Assembly: GCA_040772005.1 (NCBI GenBank)
Contig: JAXGYZ010000008.1
Location: 62,001 to 126,000, forward strand
Source of the DNA: MWBF01 sp040772005
Lineage (GTDB): Bacteria > Chloroflexota > Anaerolineae > CG2-30-64-16
Direction: 5' to 3'
DNA: 64,000 nt
The notes under the pieces are model-generated. The model was not told where the DNA came from. It worked only from the letters and a program-made list of their open reading frames with translations, and searched no databases. This document shows positions 33,043 to 42,684 of this stretch, piece by piece. The position numbers and the translations under genes were made by a program. Position 1 is the first letter of the stretch. Each line of letters opens with the position of its first letter.

Positions 33043-34902
33043 ATGGCCGCAAGCCCGCGTGGAGCCGCCAATGAGGTACTGGTTGCACAATCCGGCCTGG
33101 TCAGTTCGGAGGAAGGGTTCCTGTTCCGCGATCTCAACAAGAACGGCAAGCTCGATATCTATGAAGACCCGCGCCGACCCGTGGGTGAGCGCGTCGAGGA
33201 CCTGCTGGGCCACATGACGCTGGCGGAGAAGGCCGGGATGCTCTTCATCAACGGCGCCATCGTCAACGAGGACGCGTCCCTTGAACCCCGGCCGGATGGC
33301 CCGCCGTTCCCTCGCGCAGCGGTCACGCAGATGGTGGAGCAGAACCTCACCCACTTCAATCTCTGGCAGATTCCCGCCGCGCAGGTCGTTGCCAACTGGC
33401 ACAACAACCTGCAGCGCTTCGCGGAGCAGACGCGGCTCGGCATTCCGGTCACCATCGCGTCCGACCCGCGCAACCATTTCAGCCGCAACATCTTCGCGAT
33501 GGCCGCCGCCGACTTCTCCCAGTGGTGCGAGACGTTAGGCTTCGGCGCACTCGATGACGCGGAACTCGTTCGCCAGTTCGCGGATATGGTGCGCGAGGAG
33601 TACCTGGCCGTGGGCATCCGGGTGGCGCTGCACCCGCAGATCGATCTCGCGACCGAGCCGCGCTGGCCGCGCATCAGCGGCACGTTCGGCGAGGATGCGC
33701 ACGTGGCCGCGCGGCTGGTCCGGGCTTACATCGAGGGTTTCCAGGGGGCCACGCTCGGCCCGCACAGCGTTGCGTGTATGACCAAGCATTTCCCCGGCGG
33801 CGGCCCGCAGAACGAAGGCCTTGACCCGCACTTCGAGTTCCAGCGGGGCCAGATTTACCCCGGGCACAACTTCGACTATCACCTGATTCCGTTCAAGGCT
33901 GCGCTCGCAGCCGGCACTGCGGCCATCATGCCCTATTACGGCGTGCCTGTCGACCAGACGGACGAGAACGTCGCCATGTCATTCAACCGGGCAATCATTA
34001 CCGGCTTGCTGCGCGAGAAGTACGGCTATGACGGCGTGGTCTGCACCGACTGGGGGCTCATCACCGACTCGCGCATGGGCGATGCCGTCTGGCCTGCACG
34101 CGCCTGGGGCGTGGAGCATCTCAGCGAGGCCGAGCGGGTCCGCAAGGCGCTCGACGCGGGCGTGGACCAGTTCGGCGGCGAGAACCGGTCGGACCTGGTG
34201 GAAGCACTCGTGCGCGATGGACGGCTGTCCGAGGCGCGGCTGGATGTCTCAGTGCGGCGGCTGCTGCGCCAGAAGTTCCAACTAGGCCTGTTTGACAACC
34301 CGTTCGTGGATCCTGGTCGGGTGAGTGAAGTGTTTGGCCGGCCCGATGTGATGGCAGCCGGCGCGGCGAGCCAGCGCCGTGCAATGACGCTGTTGAAGAA
34401 CGAGGAGCAGATTCTACCCGTGACTGGGCGGCCCAGGGTCTACGTGCGGAACCTGGATGCGCAGGTCGCAGGACAGTATGCCGATGTCGTTCCGACGCCG
34501 GCGGAGGCCGAGCTGGCAATCATCCGCCTGGACACGCCCTGGTATCCGGTGGAGACGCGCAACCCGATGGCCCGCGGCTTCCATCACGGCGACCTGGATT
34601 TCAAGGGCGAGGCGAAGGAGGAGATCCTGGCGTTGCTCCACGCGGCGCCGACAATCGTAGTCATCTACCTGGACCGGCCCGCGGTCATCCCGGAGATTGC
34701 CGCGGCGGCCCGCGGTCTGCTGGCGGACTACGGCGCGACCGATGCCGCAGTGCTTGATGTTGTCTTCGGCCGGGCACAGCCCGCGGGCAAGCTGCCCTTC
34801 GAACTGCCGTCTTCGATGGAGGCCGTCCGGCAGCAGAAGCCCGACCTGCCGCACGACTCGGAGAACCCCCTGTATCCGTTCGGGTTTGGGTTGGAGATGT
34901 GA
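33043..34902 (+). CDS. GH3 family glycoside hydrolase (beta-glucosidase-type)
   Basis: This 619-residue enzyme hydrolyses terminal non-reducing beta-linked sugars. It opens with a segment seen in many GH3 proteins (FRDLNKNGKLDIYEDPRRPVGERVEDLLGHMTLAEKAG), then the TIM-barrel domain with MTKHFPGGG and the nucleophile Asp336 in VVCTDWG. A C-terminal alpha/beta domain (from about 445) includes the strand TIVVIYLDRPAVIPEI and ends with LPFELPSSMEAV and NPLYPFGFGL. There is no signal peptide, so it is probably cytoplasmic. AGGAG lies eight bases before the ATG at 33043; the ORF extends upstream to 33004. It starts the carbohydrate block, and a strong hairpin at 34912 follows. Confidence 0.92.
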   Translation: MAASPRGAANEVLVAQSGLVSSEEGFLFRDLNKNGKLDIYEDPRRPVGERVEDLLGHMTLAEKAGMLFINGAIVNEDASLEPRPDGPPFPRAAVTQMVEQNLTHFNLWQIPAAQVVANWHNNLQRFAEQTRLGIPVTIASDPRNHFSRNIFAMAAADFSQWCETLGFGALDDAELVRQFADMVREEYLAVGIRVALHPQIDLATEPRWPRISGTFGEDAHVAARLVRAYIEGFQGATLGPHSVACMTKHFPGGGPQNEGLDPHFEFQRGQIYPGHNFDYHLIPFKAALAAGTAAIMPYYGVPVDQTDENVAMSFNRAIITGLLREKYGYDGVVCTDWGLITDSRMGDAVWPARAWGVEHLSEAERVRKALDAGVDQFGGENRSDLVEALVRDGRLSEARLDVSVRRLLRQKFQLGLFDNPFVDPGRVSEVFGRPDVMAAGAASQRRAMTLLKNEEQILPVTGRPRVYVRNLDAQVAGQYADVVPTPAEAELAIIRLDTPWYPVETRNPMARGFHHGDLDFKGEAKEEILALLHAAPTIVVIYLDRPAVIPEIAAAARGLLADYGATDAAVLDVVFGRAQPAGKLPFELPSSMEAVRQQKPDLPHDSENPLYPFGFGLEM

Positions 34903-34911
34903 CAGCACATG

Positions 34912-34958
34912 GCTCTTGGGGTCTGCGCCCGGCCGAGCCTGGCGCAGACCCCAAGAGC
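34912..34958. terminator. 18-bp perfect hairpin between convergent genes
   Basis: Arms 34912-34929 and 34941-34958 are exact complements around an 11-nt loop. It lies between GH3 (plus) and amylosucrase (minus) and can stop both transcripts. Confidence 0.8.
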
Positions 34959-34975
34959 GGAGACACCACCCCGCT

Positions 34976-36922
34976 CTACACCAGCCACATCAACTGGTAC
35001 GGCTCCAGCGTCACGTCGCGCGTGAGCTCGAGCGTGTCCCCGCCGACCAGGTCACGAAACTCATAGCCCAGGCCCTGCGTACGGATGACGTTTGCCGCAA
35101 TGGTCTGGCCGCGCTGGCTGAAGTTCGCCAGGACGAGCGCCTGGTCCGCATTGTGGCGGCGGCGATAGCCGAAGACGTGCGGATTGCCCGCGTCGATGAT
35201 CGCGGTCTCGTTGCCGGCCAGCGCGGGGCAGTGTTTGCGCGTCTGGATCATGTGGCGGAGACGCCCGTACACCCGGCCCTCGATCGTGTCCGGTTCATCG
35301 CGCAGCGCCAACTGGTCCCAGTTGGTCGCGGGGCGGTGAACCCAGCGGCTGTCGCTTGCTTTCGCGGGGTTGCTGCGGTAGCCGTAGTCGTTGAGCGTGC
35401 CGATTTCGTCGCCCAGGTAGATGAGCGGGATGCCGCCGATGGAGAGCGCGATGCCATACATGAGCAGGATGCGGCGGACGGCCAGCTCGACCTCCGCCTC
35501 GCCTTCCTCGCGCAGCGCCTTCTCCAGCCCGGCTAGCGATGCGCAGGTGCCGGAGATGCGCGCATCGCCCGTGCGCGGGTTCTCCTGGAAGGGCAGGCCG
35601 CGCGCAAAGCTGCCGGGGAAGCGGCCCGTGTAGAAGGCATTGAGAAAGCGGCGGTGGTCGAAGCCGTTGACGCCCACCTGGGCCGCGTCGCCGTCGTCGA
35701 AGGTCCACCCGATGTCATCGTGGCTGCGCACGTAGTTGACCCATGCGCAGCCGGGGTGGATGTGGAATCGCCCGGCCAGCGAATGCCGGAGCAGCTTGAC
35801 CTCACGCGTCGCCAGGGCCTCCCATTGGAGTGCCATCAGCAGGGGATTGTACGAAATCTGGCACTCGTCGGGCGAAATGTACTGCGCGACCTCATCCGGG
35901 TGGACGATGGCCTCCGATTTGAACAGCAGCGCGGGTGCGGCGATGCGGGTCAGTGCGTTGAATGCCTGCACCAGCATGTGCGCCTCCGGCAGGCTCTCGC
36001 AGGGCGTGCCCAGCTCCTTCCAGATGAAGGCCAGCGCGTCGTAGCGCAGCACCTCCACGCCCGCATTGGCGAGCGACAGCATTTCCTCCATCATGGCGCG
36101 GAAGACTGCCGGATTGCGATAGTTCAGGTCCCACTGGAAGCTGTAGAAGGTCGTCCAGACCCACTTGCCGATCTCGGGCCGGTAGGTGAAGCTGCCCGGG
36201 CGCACGCCGGGGAAGATCTCGCGCAAGGTTTTCTCGTACGCGTCAGGCATGGCCCGGTCGGGGAACATGTAGTAATAACCCTGGTAGACCGGGTCGCCGG
36301 CCAGCGCAGCCTGTGCCCAGCGGTGCTCATCGGAGGTGTGGTTGAGGATGAAGTCGAGCACCAGGCTGATACCCTCGCGGCGTAGCTCTGCGGCCAGCTC
36401 TGACAGCTCGGCCATCGTGCCCAGGGCCGGGTTGACATCGCGGTAGGAACTGACCGCGTAGCCGCCGTCGTTTTCGCCCGCGGGGCTGGCAAACAGCGGC
36501 ATGAGGTGCAGGTAGGTCAGTCCCAGCTCGCGAAAGTAGGGGAGCTTCGCGCGGATGCCGGCCAGATTGCCTGCAAACAGGTCTACATAACACACCCCGC
36601 CCAGCATCTGCTCCGACTGGAACCAGTCCGGTTGCGCCTCGCGTTCTGCATCGAGTGCCTTCAGTTCTGCGGGCCGGGCGAGCGAGAGGGAAGCGGCGCT
36701 CAACAGGATTTGCTCCAGGTGGTAGAAGAAGTCGTAGTGTGAGCCGTACAGGTGGTGGAGCAGACGAAAGAGGCGGGGGAAGTGGGCCGTCAGGCGGCGC
36801 TCGAACGCCAGCCAGTCCGCGGGAGCTGCCGTGTGGAACGCCTCGCGCAGCCGGGGCAGCAGGCGCTGCAGCGAGACATCGGCCTGCTCAGCCAGCCAGG
36901 CCGCGGTGACATCGGTAGACAT
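34976..36922 (-). CDS. ams: Amylosucrase (GH13 subfamily 4)
   Basis: Amylosucrase uses sucrose as donor to build alpha-1,4-glucan and releases fructose. The 648-residue protein matches the Neisseria enzyme in length and in its active-site pattern: nucleophile Asp295 in VLRYDALAFIWK, acid/base Glu337 in FKSEAIV, and HDDIGW. The 42-residue spacing of the first two is the same as in the Neisseria enzyme (Asp286, Glu328). Other matches are YVDLFAGNLAGI, LMPLFASPAGENDGGYAV and VLDFILNHTSDEHRW. There is no signal peptide. GAGGT precedes the ATG. It lies beside the GH32 gene in the opposite direction with a shared 195-bp regulatory gap, which fits joint sucrose and fructan use. Confidence 0.93.
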   Translation of the reverse strand: MSTDVTAAWLAEQADVSLQRLLPRLREAFHTAAPADWLAFERRLTAHFPRLFRLLHHLYGSHYDFFYHLEQILLSAASLSLARPAELKALDAEREAQPDWFQSEQMLGGVCYVDLFAGNLAGIRAKLPYFRELGLTYLHLMPLFASPAGENDGGYAVSSYRDVNPALGTMAELSELAAELRREGISLVLDFILNHTSDEHRWAQAALAGDPVYQGYYYMFPDRAMPDAYEKTLREIFPGVRPGSFTYRPEIGKWVWTTFYSFQWDLNYRNPAVFRAMMEEMLSLANAGVEVLRYDALAFIWKELGTPCESLPEAHMLVQAFNALTRIAAPALLFKSEAIVHPDEVAQYISPDECQISYNPLLMALQWEALATREVKLLRHSLAGRFHIHPGCAWVNYVRSHDDIGWTFDDGDAAQVGVNGFDHRRFLNAFYTGRFPGSFARGLPFQENPRTGDARISGTCASLAGLEKALREEGEAEVELAVRRILLMYGIALSIGGIPLIYLGDEIGTLNDYGYRSNPAKASDSRWVHRPATNWDQLALRDEPDTIEGRVYGRLRHMIQTRKHCPALAGNETAIIDAGNPHVFGYRRRHNADQALVLANFSQRGQTIAANVIRTQGLGYEFRDLVGGDTLELTRDVTLEPYQLMWLV

Positions 36923-37117
36923 AGCGCACCTCGATTGCCGGATGGGTCGGGACTACTGCAAGCTTACAGCAGCCCCGTCGTTCACGCAAGCTGGTTGCCA
37001 GAACGATGAACGCAGGCCTCGACCTTGGGGGCATCCCCGACCGGCGATTTCCGCGTGCACCTCGTCGGTGGTAGACTCAGGGCGTTACCCTAACACAATC
37101 CACCAGGGAGCGACTGC
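36923..37117. promoter_or_regulatory. Divergent promoter gap between amylosucrase and GH32
   Basis: No gene is seen. The two genes diverge from here and probably share regulation. A weak plus-strand -10 (TAGACT, near 37073) was noticed; no clear operator was found. Confidence 0.4.
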
Positions 37118-38521
37118 ATGCCTGAGACCCTCTACGCGGAACGCTACCGCCCGCAGTTCCACTTTACTGCGGCACACGGCTGGCTCAACGACCCCAACGG
37201 GCTCGTCTATTACGACGGGGAATACCACCTGTTCTTTCAGCACAACCCTGACAGTGTCGAGTGGGGCAACATGACCTGGGGCCATGCCGTCAGTCCTGAC
37301 CTCCTGCACTGGCAGCAACTGCCCAATGCGCTCCTCCCCGACGAGATGGGCACGATGTTCTCCGGCTCCGCGGTCGTGGACTGGGACGACACCGCGGGCT
37401 TTCAGACCGGCGCGCACAAGACGCTCGTCGCGCTATATACCGCGGCCGGCGATCACTCGCCCGAATCGAAGGGCAAGCCGTTCACGCAGTGCCTTGCGTA
37501 CAGCACGGACCGCGGGCGGACGTGGACCAAGTACGCGGGCAACCCCGTGCTGTCACACATCAAGGGAGCGAATCGTGACCCGAAGGTGGTCTGGCACGCG
37601 GGGACGCGGCAGTGGATCATGGCGCTCTATCTCGACGGCCGTGACTTCACGTTCTACGCGTCGCCGGACCTCAAAACCTGGACGCATCTGCACGACATGA
37701 CCGTCCGCGACTGCGACGAGTGCCCCGACTTTTTCGAGATGCCGGTCGAGGGGGCCGCCGGGCAGCGCGGGCTAAATGAGACGCGTTGGGTATGGACCTC
37801 AGCCAACGGGCGCTATCTGGTCGGCCAGTTCGACGGCCGGCGGTTCACGCCGGAGGCCGAGCACGGCCCCGACCCGCAGACCGGCGAGTATACTGCGCAC
37901 GTTTCGGACTACGGCGCAAACTTTTACGCGGTCCAGACCTACAGCGACATACCGCCGGCAGATGGGCGGCGCATCCAGATTGCCTGGATGTTCAAGGCGA
38001 GCTACCCCGGCATGCCCTTCAACCAGCAGATGAGCTTTCCCGGTGAGCTGACGTTGCACCGGACGCCGGAGGGCTTTCGCCTGCGCCGCCGGCCCGTGCG
38101 CGAGATCGCGCTGCTGCACGACACCGCGGTTGTGCAAGCAGATGTGCCGTTGCAGGATGGCGAGACGGTGCTGGCGGAGTCAGCCGATATCCTGTGGCAC
38201 ATCACCGCAGTGTTGGAGCCGCGCGGCGCGCGGGAGCTGGGGCTGCGCGTGGCCGGGGAAGCGATCAGCTACGATGTTGCGAGTCAACAATTGACCTGTC
38301 TGGACCACTCCGCGCCATGTGAGTTGATTGACGGCCGTCTCGCCCTGGAAGTCCTGGTAGACCGCACGTCCATCGAGGTCTTCGCCAACGATGGACGCGT
38401 GTCCCTCAGCTCGTGCTGCCTGCCTGCAGACCTCACCAGCCGCGTGGCCGCATACGCTTCGGGCGGCGCTGCCCGGCTGGTCAGTCTTGAGGCACATACA
38501 ATGCGTTCGATCTGGCGGTGA
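37118..38521 (+). CDS. GH32 glycoside hydrolase (beta-fructofuranosidase/levanase type)
   Basis: GH32 enzymes release fructose from sucrose, inulin or levan. The 467-residue protein begins with a five-bladed propeller carrying the nucleophile Asp25 in GWLNDPNG, then HLFFQHNP, WGHAVSPDLLHW, the RDPKV motif, and ECPDFFEM with the acid/base Glu. A C-terminal beta-sandwich (from about 355) includes LEVLVDRTSIEVFANDGRVSLSS. There is no signal peptide, so it acts in the cytoplasm on imported fructosides. GGAG precedes the ATG. The GH38 gene follows 62 bp later in the same direction. Confidence 0.93.
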   Translation: MPETLYAERYRPQFHFTAAHGWLNDPNGLVYYDGEYHLFFQHNPDSVEWGNMTWGHAVSPDLLHWQQLPNALLPDEMGTMFSGSAVVDWDDTAGFQTGAHKTLVALYTAAGDHSPESKGKPFTQCLAYSTDRGRTWTKYAGNPVLSHIKGANRDPKVVWHAGTRQWIMALYLDGRDFTFYASPDLKTWTHLHDMTVRDCDECPDFFEMPVEGAAGQRGLNETRWVWTSANGRYLVGQFDGRRFTPEAEHGPDPQTGEYTAHVSDYGANFYAVQTYSDIPPADGRRIQIAWMFKASYPGMPFNQQMSFPGELTLHRTPEGFRLRRRPVREIALLHDTAVVQADVPLQDGETVLAESADILWHITAVLEPRGARELGLRVAGEAISYDVASQQLTCLDHSAPCELIDGRLALEVLVDRTSIEVFANDGRVSLSSCCLPADLTSRVAAYASGGAARLVSLEAHTMRSIWR

Positions 38522-38583
38522 GCCCGCAACTGTGCTTGCGTTCGCCGGTCAGACGTTAACAGTCTTTCAGCAGAGGAGGCATC

Positions 38584-41500
38584 ATGCCCGATTTCACCCC
38601 TTACACCCGGCGCCAGCTTGACGTCGCGCTGGAACTCATCGCCTCAGCGATCTACACCCCGGTCGCGCCGCTCACGATAGCCGCGTGGCGCACGCGTGAG
38701 CCCGTTCCGTATGCGCAGCGGCAGAGCGGCGAGCCGCTGCAGCCTGCCAGGGGCGAGACCTGGGGCACGCTGTTCGACTGCGCCTGGTTTCGCTTTACCG
38801 GTACGGTCCCGCCCGCGGTCGCGGGGCAGACGGTCGTCCTGTTGCTCGATGTCAACGGCGAGATGTGCGTGTTCGACGCGGCCGGCGAGCCGGTGCGCGG
38901 GCTGACCAACCTCTCTTCCACCTATGACTTCTCGCTGGGCCGGCCGGGCAAGCGCGTGCTGCCCTTCGCGTCGCCCGCGGCGGGCGGCGAGCCGGTGGAA
39001 GTGTGGGCCGACGTGGGGGCCAATGACCTGTTCGGCAATCTTCAGGACAACGGCGCCATCCGCGAGGCAACCATTGCCGTCTGCAACGAGGCGGTGCGCG
39101 ACCTGTACTACGATTTCGAGGTGCTGCTCGATGCGCTGAAGGTGCTGCCGCCGGCATCCGCCCGCCATGACCAGATTCTCGTTGCGCTGAACGACGCAGT
39201 CCACGCCTTCTGGAACGGCTTCACCCCGGAGTCGGTCGCAGCCGCGCGGGCCGCGCTGACAGGGGTGCTGAGCAAGCAGGGCGGCGACCCATCGCTCTCG
39301 GTCAGCGCGATCGGCCATGCACACATGGACCTGGGCTGGCTGTGGCCCATCCGTGAGACGAAGCGCAAGGGCGCGCGCACTTTCTCGACCGCACTGGCGA
39401 ACATGGAACGCTACGACGACTACGTCTTCGCGGCCAGCCAGGCGCAGTACTTCCAGTGGATGAAGGATGAATACCCCGGCCTGTACGAGCGCATCCGGGC
39501 GGGCGTGGCCGCCGGAAGGATCGAGCCGCAGGGCGCGCTCTGGGTGGAATGCGACACCAACGTGACAGGCGGCGAGTCGCTGATCCGGCAGATTCTCTAT
39601 GGCCGGCGCTTCTTCATGTCCGAGTTCGGCGTGGACCCGCGCTATATCTGGCTGCCGGATGCATTCGGCTACACTGCGGCCCTGCCGGGCATCATGGCGC
39701 GAGCCGGGCTGCACACCTTCTGCACGCAGAAGCTGAGCTGGAGCCTCATCAACAAGTTCCCGCACCAGTCGTTCTGGTGGGAAGGCGTCGACGGCTCGCG
39801 CGTGCTGGTGCACATGCTGCCGGAGGAGACATACAACAGCCCCGCAGCCCCGCGTTCGCTCGCGCGCATCGAGGAAAACTACCGCGACAAGGGCGTCTCC
39901 GACATGGCGTTGATGGTTTACGGCATCGGCGACGGCGGCGGCGGGCCGGGCGAGGAACACCTGGAACGGCTGGCGCGGCTGCACAACTTCGCGGGCCTGA
40001 GCCCCGTGAAGCAGGAGTGGTCCGCGGCATTCTTCGAGCGGTGGGCGAAGGACGCGGCACGGTTCGCTACGTGGGCAGGCGAGCTTTACCTGGAGCGGCA
40101 CCAGGGCACATACACGACCGAAGCCGCCAACAAGCGGTATAACCGCCGGCTGGAGGAGGGGCTGCGGGCCTGGGAACTGTGGGCCAGCCTGGCGCAGGTC
40201 ACTGCCGGCGCAGCTTACCCGCGCGAGCGGCTGGAGGCCATCTGGCGCGAGGTGCTGCTGTACCAGTTCCACGACATCCTGCCCGGCTCGTCCATCAAGC
40301 GCGTCTACGACGAGAGCGTCGCACGCTACGCGCTGCTGCTGGCGGAGGTCAACGCGGGCATTTCGGCAGCTCAGGCTGTGCTCGCCGGTTCGCCGGGGCC
40401 GGCCGAGGATGAGGCATTCATCACGTTCAATCCGCTCTCGTGGTCGCGCACCGAATGGGTGCGCGTAGGCGATGCGTGGCAGCACGTGACCGCCCCGCCG
40501 CTGGGCTACAGCGTCGCGCGCCCCAGCCCCGTCAGCGAGTCGTTCCCCGCGCTACGTGCAAGCGCGGAGATGTTGGAGAACGAGCTGCTGCGGGTGACGT
40601 TCGGCGCGGACGGCGCAATCACGTCTGTCTGGGACAAGGCCGCGGGCCGCGAGGCCGTGGCCCCGGGACAGGCTGCCAACCGTTTCGTTGTGTACCGCGA
40701 CCACGGCGACGCCTGGGACTTCCCGATGGACTATGCCCAGTCCGTTCCCGCATCCCTGGAACTCGTGGGGAGCGAGCCGTTCGTGGACGGGCCGCGCGCG
40801 GTCGTGCGGCAGACGTATCGCATCGGCCAGTCGGAGCTGGTGCAGGAGATTAGCCTGACCACTGGCGAGTCGCACCTTGTGTTCGACACGCGTGCGCGCT
40901 GGCTGGAGCCGAAGACCATGCTGCGCGTGCAGTTTCCGGTGGATATCCGCGCGCTGGAAGCCAGGCACGAAATCCAATTCGGCCATGTGCGCCGGTCGAC
41001 GCACCGCAACACCACATGGGACCTGGCGCTGGACGAGGTGCCGAGCCACAAGTGGGTGGACCTGTCGGAGCGGGATTACGGCGTCGCGCTGCTCAACGAC
41101 TGCAAGTACGGCTACCGGGTCAAGGACAACGTGCTCGACCTCAACCTCATCCGCAGCGTGCCCTATCCTGGGCCCCGGCTTGTCGCGGATGCGGATGTCG
41201 CGCCGGGCCAGCCGCACCATGCGTACACCGACCAGGGCGAGCACGCGTTCCGCTATGCCCTCTACCCGCACGCGGGCGACCCGCTCACCGCGGGCGTCGT
41301 GCAGGCGGCCTACGCATTCAACCAGCCGCTCCAGGCCAGCCGGGTGGCTGCTGCACCGGCGGATACGGGGCGTTCCTTCATGCAGGTGACGCCGACCAAT
41401 GTCATCGTGGAGGCGGTCAAGCAGGCGGAGGAGGGCGATGGGCTTATCGTGCGGCTGTACGAGTCCGCGGGGCAGCGGACGCGGGCCGCACTGCAAGTCG

Positions 41501-41646
41501 CGCTCCCGCTGGCAGAGGTTACGGAGACGGACTTGATGGAGGCGCTGCTGGCGGCCCAGGATGGCGTCACCCTCGACGGCGACACCATCCGGCTGGACCT
41601 GCGGCCGTTCGACATCCGGACGTTGTGCCTGCGCATAGCCAGATAG
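38584..41646 (+). CDS. GH38 alpha-mannosidase
   Basis: This 1020-residue cytoplasmic enzyme hydrolyses alpha-mannosides. It has the N-terminal beta-domain common to bacterial GH38, then the catalytic domain with the zinc-site motif IGHAHMDLGWLWPIRETKRK, the nucleophile Asp359 in YIWLPDAFGYTAALPGI, and VLVHMLPEETYN. The helical domain (about 560-600, QFHDILPGSSIKRVYDES) and a large C-terminal beta-sandwich follow, the length being typical. AGAGGAGG precedes the ATG. It probably forms a unit with GH32. A 16-bp hairpin follows. Confidence 0.93.
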   Translation: MPDFTPYTRRQLDVALELIASAIYTPVAPLTIAAWRTREPVPYAQRQSGEPLQPARGETWGTLFDCAWFRFTGTVPPAVAGQTVVLLLDVNGEMCVFDAAGEPVRGLTNLSSTYDFSLGRPGKRVLPFASPAAGGEPVEVWADVGANDLFGNLQDNGAIREATIAVCNEAVRDLYYDFEVLLDALKVLPPASARHDQILVALNDAVHAFWNGFTPESVAAARAALTGVLSKQGGDPSLSVSAIGHAHMDLGWLWPIRETKRKGARTFSTALANMERYDDYVFAASQAQYFQWMKDEYPGLYERIRAGVAAGRIEPQGALWVECDTNVTGGESLIRQILYGRRFFMSEFGVDPRYIWLPDAFGYTAALPGIMARAGLHTFCTQKLSWSLINKFPHQSFWWEGVDGSRVLVHMLPEETYNSPAAPRSLARIEENYRDKGVSDMALMVYGIGDGGGGPGEEHLERLARLHNFAGLSPVKQEWSAAFFERWAKDAARFATWAGELYLERHQGTYTTEAANKRYNRRLEEGLRAWELWASLAQVTAGAAYPRERLEAIWREVLLYQFHDILPGSSIKRVYDESVARYALLLAEVNAGISAAQAVLAGSPGPAEDEAFITFNPLSWSRTEWVRVGDAWQHVTAPPLGYSVARPSPVSESFPALRASAEMLENELLRVTFGADGAITSVWDKAAGREAVAPGQAANRFVVYRDHGDAWDFPMDYAQSVPASLELVGSEPFVDGPRAVVRQTYRIGQSELVQEISLTTGESHLVFDTRARWLEPKTMLRVQFPVDIRALEARHEIQFGHVRRSTHRNTTWDLALDEVPSHKWVDLSERDYGVALLNDCKYGYRVKDNVLDLNLIRSVPYPGPRLVADADVAPGQPHHAYTDQGEHAFRYALYPHAGDPLTAGVVQAAYAFNQPLQASRVAAAPADTGRSFMQVTPTNVIVEAVKQAEEGDGLIVRLYESAGQRTRAALQVALPLAEVTETDLMEALLAAQDGVTLDGDTIRLDLRPFDIRTLCLRIAR

Positions 41647-41664
41647 CGTCTGTCGCAAACCAGT

Positions 41665-41709
41665 CACGGCGGAACGACCCCGCAGCGCGAAGAGGGTCGT
41701 TCCGCCGTG
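41665..41709 (+). terminator. 16-bp perfect hairpin after GH38
   Basis: Arms 41665-41680 and 41694-41709 are exact complements (CACGGCGGAACGACCC) around a 13-nt loop. No U tract follows, so termination strength is uncertain. Confidence 0.7.
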
Positions 41710-41820
41710 CCGCGCCGATTCCCTGATTGCACGCGGCAATGCAGGAATCCTCACCTACTCACTCTCTCATTCGTGCCATAATGCTGCCTGGTGTTGAATT
41801 CAGAGCATAGGTGGTGTTAT

Positions 41821-42684
41821 ATGGCTGCGAAAGATTTTGACTCGCAGCAGGCGGAGAAACAGGCGCTCGATGCGGAGCGCCGCAGCCTGCTGGAAACGCT
41901 CGATGATTTGCTGGAGACCCCACTGCTCGTCCTGAGCTTCGGCTGGTTGGTTCTCGTCATTGTCGATCTTGTGTGGGGGCTCGAGCCGATCCTCCAGACC
42001 CTGATGAATGTCATCTGGACCGTCTTTATCGTGGACTTCCTGGTTCGCTTCATGGTCGCGCCGGCAAAGATCGTGTTCCTCAGGCAAAACTGGCTCACCG
42101 TCATTTCATTGCTGCTACCGGCGTTTCGTATCTTCCGCGCCGTGCGCATCTTTCGCATCGTGCGCACGGGCACGCGGGCGACCCGCCTGGTCAGCCTCGT
42201 CGGTTCCGCTAATCGGGGCATGAGGACGCTGCGCGCCAGCATGGGCCGGCGGGGGCTCGGATACGTACTCGGGTTAACCCTGCTTGTGACGTTGCTCGGG
42301 GCAGCGGGCGTCTATGCCTTCGAGGGTGCGCCAGGCGCCGCAGATGGACCGGCCAATTACGGCGAGGCGCTTTGGTGGACGGCAATGCTGATGACGACAC
42401 TGGGGAGCGATTACGTGCCGCAGACGGGAGAGGGGCGCATCCTGATGCTGCTGCTCGCGACCTATGCGTTCGCAATCTTCGGCTACGTCACTGCAGCACT
42501 GGCGAGCTATCTCGTCGGTCGCGAGGCGACGCAGCCGCATGGCGCAGTCGCGGGGGGCGCGGAGGTGGCTGCGCTGCGGCAGGAGATTGCCATGCTGCGC
42601 ACCGAGTTGGCACGGGGGCGCGAGGAGCAGGAAGAATCGGCACAGTCTGCTGGCTTCACCGGCCCACGCGAATGCGCGGATTAA
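41821..42684 (+). CDS. Voltage-gated-like ion channel with unusual filter
   Basis: This 287-residue inner-membrane protein has the layout of a six-helix VIC-superfamily channel. Helices S1 (LLVLSFGWLVLVIVDLVWG) and S2 (VIWTVFIVDFLVRFMV) precede an S4-like segment with Arg at regular spacing (FRIFRAVRIFRIVRTGTRATRLV), and then the pore: WWTAMLMTTLGSDYVPQT followed by S6. The filter reads TTLGSDY where potassium channels have TVGYG. The N-terminus is polar (ALDAERRSLLETL). The C-terminus has a coiled-coil-like helix (EVAALRQEIAMLRTELARGREEQEE). The ATG at 41821 follows GGTGG. Its 3' end overlaps the convergent permease gene by 29 bp. Confidence 0.8.
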   Translation: MAAKDFDSQQAEKQALDAERRSLLETLDDLLETPLLVLSFGWLVLVIVDLVWGLEPILQTLMNVIWTVFIVDFLVRFMVAPAKIVFLRQNWLTVISLLLPAFRIFRAVRIFRIVRTGTRATRLVSLVGSANRGMRTLRASMGRRGLGYVLGLTLLVTLLGAAGVYAFEGAPGAADGPANYGEALWWTAMLMTTLGSDYVPQTGEGRILMLLLATYAFAIFGYVTAALASYLVGREATQPHGAVAGGAEVAALRQEIAMLRTELARGREEQEESAQSAGFTGPRECAD

